Positions 6,832 through 11,223 of a stretch of 11,223 nt of DNA are shown here, piece by piece. Source of the stretch: Fibrobacteres bacterium CG2_30_45_31. Lineage in GTDB: Bacteria > Fibrobacterota > Fibrobacteria > Fibrobacterales > Fibrobacteraceae. Position 1 is the stretch's first letter; every line of letters begins with the position of its first letter. The position numbers were made by a program, and so were the translations under genes. The stretch lies in assembly GCA_001873075.1 (NCBI GenBank), contig MNYL01000254.1:1-11223 (forward strand), written 5' to 3'. A model generated the notes under the pieces. That model did no database searches, had not been told where the DNA came from, and saw only the letters and a list, made by a program, of their open reading frames with translations.

Positions 6832-8937
6832 TTAATACTTTCCGTATTTGTAACCATAACCATCAACCTTACTATGCACATACTTATTGATGACAATGGA
6901 CTTGTGGACAGATTCACTCGCGCCCTTAGTAAACAACGCCAGACCTTCACGTATCGCATCGATAGAATGCCTGTTGTATTCCACTACCAGAATCGCCTGG
7001 TCAGAATGGCGACAAACCAGCATGGCATCAGTTACCAGCATCACTGGAGGCGTATCCACGATAATCACATCGAACATTGTTTTAAGCTTCTCTAATAATT
7101 GCACATAGCGATGAGAGCCCAGCAATTCCGCAGGACTCGCCGGAATCTTGCCCGCCACCAACAAGCTCAAATTAGGCACATTCGTGACATGTAAGCATTC
7201 CTCTAATTTGCATTTACCCACCAAAACTTCAGAAAGTCCCTGATCTCTGCGAATCCCAAATTCTTTATGCAATCGTCCTTTCCGCAAATCAGCATCTATC
7301 AAAAGCACACGCTTCTCTGTACCCGCAAACAGAGCCGCTAAATTCACGGAGACAAAACTCTTACCTACAGCAGGAATCAAACCACTCAACACAATCACCG
7401 AGGCTCCTGTCTCTGGCATCACAAATTCTAACGAAGTACGCAACGTGCGCATAGATTCTACGGCCACGTCGTCAGGGAAAGCCACCGCCAGAGGCAATGT
7501 GCCTAAAGTGCCGGATGCCGCTCCCTTCGGAATTTTTGCATACACACTGATACCTAACTCACGTTCAATCACCCGGGAATCCTTGATTCCACTATGGAAT
7601 TTTTTCTTGACAGATACATAAACCACAGAAGCGCAAAAGCCTAGGAATAAAGCCACCATCAAAATCATTTTTTTGCGGGGCTGCACGGGCTTAGTCTCCT
7701 GTTCCGCATAATCTACAATACGGACGGAACCCACTTCACCCGCAGCGACTAAGCGCAACTGTTGAATACTATTGAGCATATTTGTGTATAGGAGTTTATC
7801 CAGTTCGACTTCACTAGCGAGACGCAGAATTTCCTGCTGAGTTGAAGGCAACTTTCTCGCCTGATGAGAAGACTCCGCAAGTTCTTTTCTCAGATTGTTG
7901 ATCTGCTCATCCAGCGTTTTCACTGAGGGATGTTCCTCATGAAACAAACGCACCGCATCCTCGCGTCGTTGTTCCAGAGAAAGTATCTGCTGTTGCAAAC
8001 GCATTTCGCCTTCAAGCACAATGCGTGTTTCCGTATTAATATCCACGGAACCCACTTGGTAACGATAGGCACTTAATTCCGCCTCAGCACTGTCCAATTT
8101 CAGTTTTACATCTGGTATCTGCTGTTCCAAAAAGGCGAGCGTCTTTTCCGCTTCGGCACTGCGTTGTTCCACATTCTGGCGAAGATAAGCGTTAGCGACC
8201 TGGTTCACAACATTCATCGCCCGATCTGGGTAAATATCTTGATAAGTAAATTCAAGTATTCCCGTCTTTTTGCCGCGCTCTGCTACCGAAAAAGCCGATT
8301 CGAAAGCGGAAATAGCATCCAGACGCAACCGATTGGACACTGCAAACGTCTGCCCTTTGTGCGCCATCATCCGAAGTACCCCAATGCGCACAGAATCCCC
8401 AGCGTAAGGAGCTACAACGGTTTCCCCAGCATGGCCCCTGAGAACAAAGTTGTCGGCATAATCCAGTAGCTTAAAATTCACACTGTCTTCAGCCACCAAA
8501 GTCCAAGGTTCGGAACGGAACTCCTCTGGGATATTCTCCAAAGGAATGCGAAAATCCAAAAGATTCAAACGGCCTTCACGATGCAAAAGACGATCCCAAA
8601 AGCCGAGTGGAATAGCCACATTCTGCAAACGACTTGCTTCCACAGCGGCCCCCATCACACGGCGACTCTTCACCAACTCAATTTCTGTCTCTGCTGGACT
8701 TCCCGTTGCAAAAAGGCTTCCTAGATCACCCATCATAGCGCTGGCATTGGCACCTTTACCTTTAGTCTCCACCTGCAATAATGCATTCACTTCATAAACA
8801 GGGCGAATCCAATAGGCGGCAAAAACACCGATGATCCCAGATAACAAAAGAAAAAGACATACCGCAATTCGATTTTTCCACAAGTCACTGGCAAGTTCTG
8901 CCAACTCGTTTGTCTCATCCTGATTTTTCGAAGCCAT
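6832..8937 (-). CDS. wzc: Polysaccharide co-polymerase with bacterial tyrosine kinase domain, Wzc type
   Basis: This 701-residue inner-membrane protein sets chain length and drives export in Wzy-dependent capsule systems. TM1 is at about 24-44 (IAVCLFLLLSGIIGVFAAYWI) within the Wzz domain. The periplasmic part spans 45-420, with coiled-coil-forming Glu/Gln-rich helices at about 255-360 and a GNVR-like region before TM2. A proline motif (KPVQP, 416-420) precedes TM2 (about 424-443). The cytoplasmic BY-kinase has Walker A GLIPAVGKS (519-527, Lys526), Walker A' LLIDADLRKG (545-554) and Walker B VIIVDTP (624-630). The C-terminus is a tyrosine cluster with Tyr694, 696, 698 and 701, plus Tyr686 nearby. 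Such tails are trans-autophosphorylated and dephosphorylated by Wzb-type phosphatases, one of which is encoded immediately upstream. Fusion of Wzz and kinase in one chain is the proteobacterial arrangement, not the split Firmicute one. The ATG is preceded by AAGG about 11 nt away, a rather long spacing. Confidence 0.93.
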   Translation of the reverse strand: MASKNQDETNELAELASDLWKNRIAVCLFLLLSGIIGVFAAYWIRPVYEVNALLQVETKGKGANASAMMGDLGSLFATGSPAETEIELVKSRRVMGAAVEASRLQNVAIPLGFWDRLLHREGRLNLLDFRIPLENIPEEFRSEPWTLVAEDSVNFKLLDYADNFVLRGHAGETVVAPYAGDSVRIGVLRMMAHKGQTFAVSNRLRLDAISAFESAFSVAERGKKTGILEFTYQDIYPDRAMNVVNQVANAYLRQNVEQRSAEAEKTLAFLEQQIPDVKLKLDSAEAELSAYRYQVGSVDINTETRIVLEGEMRLQQQILSLEQRREDAVRLFHEEHPSVKTLDEQINNLRKELAESSHQARKLPSTQQEILRLASEVELDKLLYTNMLNSIQQLRLVAAGEVGSVRIVDYAEQETKPVQPRKKMILMVALFLGFCASVVYVSVKKKFHSGIKDSRVIERELGISVYAKIPKGAASGTLGTLPLAVAFPDDVAVESMRTLRTSLEFVMPETGASVIVLSGLIPAVGKSFVSVNLAALFAGTEKRVLLIDADLRKGRLHKEFGIRRDQGLSEVLVGKCKLEECLHVTNVPNLSLLVAGKIPASPAELLGSHRYVQLLEKLKTMFDVIIVDTPPVMLVTDAMLVCRHSDQAILVVEYNRHSIDAIREGLALFTKGASESVHKSIVINKYVHSKVDGYGYKYGKY

Positions 8938-8958
8938 ATAGTGTGTTACCTTGATTAC

Positions 8959-9393
8959 TTAAGACTGCTGAATTTTGCTTACCCAGTACGGGGTAAATTT
9001 TGAAATAAACTTCCAAGCCATAATAAAAGCACTCTCCGGCCTACGATAAGGATCTGGAATATCCACATCAGCAACCGCACCATAACGAAATACTTTACCG
9101 TCTAACCATGGATACTTACGAAGGAGTTCCACTTTTTGATTTGCTTCCATCACCAAAACCAAATCAGCCCATTTGAGCATATCCATATTCACTTGGCGAG
9201 CCTTATGGAGAGAAATATCTAAACCGTGGTCCAAAGCAACCTTCACAGCCATCGCATCCGGTCCGGAATCCACTACCGCATTCAAACCGGCACTCATTAC
9301 CGTATATCCCTCACCCAACGCATTTCGGAGCAAATATTCTCCTGTGGGGCTACGGCAAATGTTTCCGGTACAAAGCACTAAAATATTTTTCAT
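8959..9393 (-). CDS. wzb: Low-molecular-weight protein-tyrosine phosphatase, Wzb type
   Basis: This 144-residue cytoplasmic enzyme removes phosphate from tyrosines, most likely those in the tail of the Wzc-like kinase encoded 21 bp downstream. It starts MKNILVLCTGNICRSP. The P-loop CX5R(S) is Cys8-Thr-Gly-Asn-Ile-Cys-Arg14-Ser15, with Cys8 the expected nucleophile and a second Cys13 inside the loop, as in many family members. The general-acid aspartate is in DPY at 114-116. Length fits the family (about 145-150). I chose the ATG at 9393; a TTG at 9402 would add three residues. Neither start has a visible Shine-Dalgarno sequence. The 47-bp gap to rmlC is the largest inside the operon, so a leaderless or internal start of transcription is possible but not shown. 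It could instead act on other phosphotyrosine or arsenate substrates, but the position next to wzc argues against that. Confidence 0.92.
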   Translation of the reverse strand: MKNILVLCTGNICRSPTGEYLLRNALGEGYTVMSAGLNAVVDSGPDAMAVKVALDHGLDISLHKARQVNMDMLKWADLVLVMEANQKVELLRKYPWLDGKVFRYGAVADVDIPDPYRRPESAFIMAWKFISKFTPYWVSKIQQS

Positions 9394-9440
9394 CGGGGAC
9401 AAATTAAAAATATGGGAACCTAATGTCTAGGCACCGCGAG

Positions 9441-9998
9441 CTAAAACGACCAGCCCAAATCCTTCAGACTCGGATTTTTTCGGTCTTTCTCGCTTAAAAG
9501 CACTTCTACCCCTTCGGGAAGTGGCCACACGATCCCAATCGCTGGATCATTCCACATTAATCCGCCCTCATCGGTGGGGTCATAAAGCCGAGTACACTTG
9601 TACACAAATGTCGCCTTTTCGGAGAGCACCGCAAAACCGTGGGCAAAGCCTTCCGGCACATAAAACTGTTTTTTGTTCTCGGCACTCAAGACAACACCAT
9701 GCCACTTTCCAAACGTAGAACTTGATTTGCGCAAATCCACGGCCACATCAAATACCTCACCCTCAATCACACGAACCAATTTGCCTTGCGGATTATTCTT
9801 TTGAAAATGAAGACCGCGGAGCACCCCTTGACGTGAACGCGATTCATTATCCTGCACAAAATTCGTGGGGAGACCCGCCAAAGCGAATTCCTTTTCACTG
9901 AAAGTTTCCATGAAATAGCCACGCTGATCGCCAAAAACGGAAGGCTCCACGACCACTACACCTTCAATCGGTGTTTTGATAAAATTGAATTTTCCCAT
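9441..9998 (-). CDS. rmlC: dTDP-4-dehydrorhamnose 3,5-epimerase
   Basis: The 185-residue cupin enzyme (also called RfbC) converts dTDP-4-keto-6-deoxy-D-glucose to dTDP-4-keto-L-rhamnose by inverting C3 and C5. The family signatures are complete: GDQRGYFMETF (23-33), QDNESRS (49-55) and GVLRGLHFQ (58-66), with His64 as the expected base. YKCTRLYDP (133-141) contains the conserved Tyr133, MWNDPAIGIVWP spans 148-159, and LSEKDR (168-173) has the partner Asp172. Length is typical for the family. Its ATG overlaps the TAA of rmlB by one base (TAATG), with GGGA 7 nt upstream, which indicates translational coupling. The product needs RmlD to become dTDP-L-rhamnose, and no rmlD lies in this window. 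Confidence 0.95.
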   Translation of the reverse strand: MGKFNFIKTPIEGVVVVEPSVFGDQRGYFMETFSEKEFALAGLPTNFVQDNESRSRQGVLRGLHFQKNNPQGKLVRVIEGEVFDVAVDLRKSSSTFGKWHGVVLSAENKKQFYVPEGFAHGFAVLSEKATFVYKCTRLYDPTDEGGLMWNDPAIGIVWPLPEGVEVLLSEKDRKNPSLKDLGWSF

Positions 9999-11023
9999 TA
10001 CTTTTTCCCATACATTTTGGTGTAATAATTCTGATATTCACCATTCACAATATGCTCCCACCACCCTCTGTTATCCAAATACCACTGGATCGTCTTTTGG
10101 ATTCCATCCGCAAATTTCGTCGCCGGGAGCCAACCCAGTTCATTGTGAATTTTAGTGGGATCGATCGCATAGCGCATGTCATGACCCGCACGATCCTTCA
10201 CATAAGTGATCAAGCTTTCTGGTTTGTCTAAGTGTTTCAAAATCAGTTTCACAATATCAATATTGCGCATTTCGTTGTGGCCACCCACATTATACACCTC
10301 TCCTACAAGGCCCTTGTGAAGGATCAAATCAATGGCCGCACAATGATCTTCTACATAAAGCCAGTCGCGCACATTAATTCCCTCTCCGTATACCGGGAGC
10401 GGTTTATCATTCAGGGCATTCGCGATCATCAACGGAATCAATTTCTCTGGAAAGTGATAAGGGCCATAGTTGTTGGAACAACGCGAAATCGTCGTAGGAA
10501 CCTTAAATGTGCGGTTATAAGCCTGCACCAGCAGATCTGCCCCCGCTTTACTCGCCGAGTAAGGGCTGGATGTATGCAGTGACGTTGTCTCTGTAAAAAA
10601 CAGGTCCGGCCTATCCAGAGGCAAATCCCCATAAACTTCATCAGTGGACACCTGATGGTAACGATCAATGCCGAATTTGCGACAAGCATCCAACAGAGTT
10701 TGGGTGCCCATGATATTCGTATTCAAAAACACACCTGGATTCTCAATGGAACGATCCACATGGCTTTCAGCAGCAAAGTTCACCACCATATTCGGGTGTT
10801 CTTCTTCGAACAGTTTGAAAATATTTTCGCGATCCGTGATGTCCACTTTAACAAAGCGAAAGTTCGAATTTTGCATCACGGGAGCAAGAGTTTCCATGTT
10901 GCCCGCATAGGTAAGGCAATCTACGCATACAATGCGATAGTCCGGATACTTTTTAAGCAGGTAATGGACAAAATTGCCGCCAATAAAACCAGCACCACCT
11001 GTGACAATAATGGTCATACTCAT
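9998..11023 (-). CDS. rmlB: dTDP-glucose 4,6-dehydratase
   Basis: The 341-residue enzyme (also called RfbB) removes water from dTDP-glucose to give dTDP-4-keto-6-deoxyglucose, using tightly bound NAD. It is an extended short-chain dehydrogenase. The Rossmann loop is TGGAGFIGG (8-16), the catalytic STDEVYGD is at 126-133 with Asp128 and Glu129, and YSASK (155-159) holds the Tyr155/Lys159 pair. The substrate-binding segments SNNYGPYHFPEKLIP (183-197) and RDWLYVEDH (219-227) are intact. Size is normal. I took the first ATG (11023), with CAGG 7 nt upstream; an in-frame ATG at 11017 would shorten it by two residues. It starts one base after the rmlA stop (TGAGATG) and overlaps rmlC by one base. 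Confidence 0.95.
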   Translation of the reverse strand: MSMTIIVTGGAGFIGGNFVHYLLKKYPDYRIVCVDCLTYAGNMETLAPVMQNSNFRFVKVDITDRENIFKLFEEEHPNMVVNFAAESHVDRSIENPGVFLNTNIMGTQTLLDACRKFGIDRYHQVSTDEVYGDLPLDRPDLFFTETTSLHTSSPYSASKAGADLLVQAYNRTFKVPTTISRCSNNYGPYHFPEKLIPLMIANALNDKPLPVYGEGINVRDWLYVEDHCAAIDLILHKGLVGEVYNVGGHNEMRNIDIVKLILKHLDKPESLITYVKDRAGHDMRYAIDPTKIHNELGWLPATKFADGIQKTIQWYLDNRGWWEHIVNGEYQNYYTKMYGKK

Positions 11024-11024
11024 C

Positions 11025-11223
11025 TCAATACCTGATTTTACCTTCCGCTACTTTTTTCAAGTGCGCACCATAAGTTGATTTACCATAACGAGCAGCCGAT
11101 TCCATGAGTTTTTCTTTGGTAATCCAGCCATTCACATACGCGATTTCTTCCACCGCAGAGATCTTTATCCCTTGCCGTTTTTCAATCATCGCTACAAAAT
11201 CGGCAGCATCCAAAAGGCTTTCC
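11025..11223 (-). CDS. rmlA: Glucose-1-phosphate thymidylyltransferase, C-terminal fragment
   Basis: Only the last 66 codons lie in the window, and the frame is open through its right edge. The visible sequence ESLLDAADFVAMIEKRQG and then VEEIAYVNGWITKEKL is the conserved C-terminal region of RmlA/RfbA, which forms dTDP-glucose from dTTP and glucose-1-phosphate. The end, ARYGKSTYGAHLKKVAEG, matches the usual GYGxYL-type tail. The catalytic domain is outside the window, so activity cannot be judged. With rmlB and rmlC it forms the standard first three steps of dTDP-rhamnose synthesis. Initiation codons inside this fragment are not real starts. Confidence 0.9.
   Translation of the reverse strand, partial: ESLLDAADFVAMIEKRQGIKISAVEEIAYVNGWITKEKLMESAARYGKSTYGAHLKKVAEGKIRY

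Noticed and set aside
6478..7095. Plus-strand open frame of 205 residues across the wza/wzc junction
   Set aside because: It is antisense to two well-conserved genes and has no recognisable domain or start signal.
8914..8937. Possible alternative, shorter start of the Wzc-like protein
   Set aside because: The residues after the chosen ATG (MASKNQDETNELAELASDLW) look like the normal amphipathic N-terminus before TM1 of Wzz/Wzc proteins, so no shorter start is needed.
9394..9402. TTG at 9402 as start of the phosphatase
   Set aside because: It adds only three residues and has no ribosome site. The ATG at 9393 gives the usual N-terminus of the family, although the choice is not firm.
9419..9431. 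Small inverted repeat CCTA/TAGG between rmlC and the phosphatase gene
   Set aside because: It has only four base pairs and no T-run, which is too weak to call a terminator or attenuator.
1..11223. CRISPR arrays, tRNA or rRNA genes, insertion sequences, phage or toxin-antitoxin genes
   Set aside because: I saw no regularly spaced direct repeats, no cloverleaf, no transposase or integrase motif and no such gene pair. Nearly all of the sequence is taken up by the genes listed.

Overview
The window comes from a Gram-negative, outer-membrane-bearing bacterium. It encodes a PorV/PorQ-like outer-membrane β-barrel, a Wza-type outer-membrane lipoprotein, a Wzc-type inner-membrane kinase and a secreted FKBP isomerase. 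The PorV-like family and the moderate GC content suggest the Fibrobacterota/Bacteroidota (FCB) group, with a Fibrobacter-like organism as my best guess. That guess rests on protein style only; there is no rRNA or other marker.

Left part (1-4260). The C-terminal end of an unidentified rightward gene (1-144) converges on a leftward two-gene unit across a bidirectional terminator (167-195). The leftward unit is an unrecognised single-span membrane protein (2386-2952), followed with an 8-nt overlap by a large secreted protein (213-2393). In that protein a β-propeller of roughly eight WxGTxxG-type repeats sits inside a PorV/UPF0164-like barrel. Divergent from this unit, across only 65 bp, is a secreted protein with three tandem FKBP prolyl-isomerase domains (3018-4160). 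Two terminator hairpins (4185-4257) separate it from the next operon.

Right part (4305-11223, all leftward). This is a tightly packed polysaccharide operon, in transcription order rmlA (cut by the window edge), rmlB, rmlC, a wzb-like low-molecular-weight tyrosine phosphatase, a wzc-like polysaccharide co-polymerase/tyrosine kinase, a wza-like export channel and manC. RmlABC make dTDP-4-keto-6-deoxy-L-mannose, the last precursor of dTDP-L-rhamnose. ManC makes GDP-mannose. Wza and Wzc form the envelope-spanning export and chain-length machine, and the phosphatase resets the tyrosine-phosphorylated tail of Wzc. The module is therefore a Wzy-type group 1 capsule or exopolysaccharide export cassette with its sugar-nucleotide supply. 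No rmlD, glycosyltransferase, flippase (Wzx) or polymerase (Wzy) gene lies in the window; these must be further upstream (to the right) or elsewhere.

Most genes here are ordinary members of known families. The least ordinary parts are the propeller-in-barrel outer-membrane protein with its unknown membrane-anchored partner, and the triple FKBP whose middle domain has lost a key active-site aspartate. I found no CRISPR array, tRNA, rRNA, insertion sequence or phage gene.
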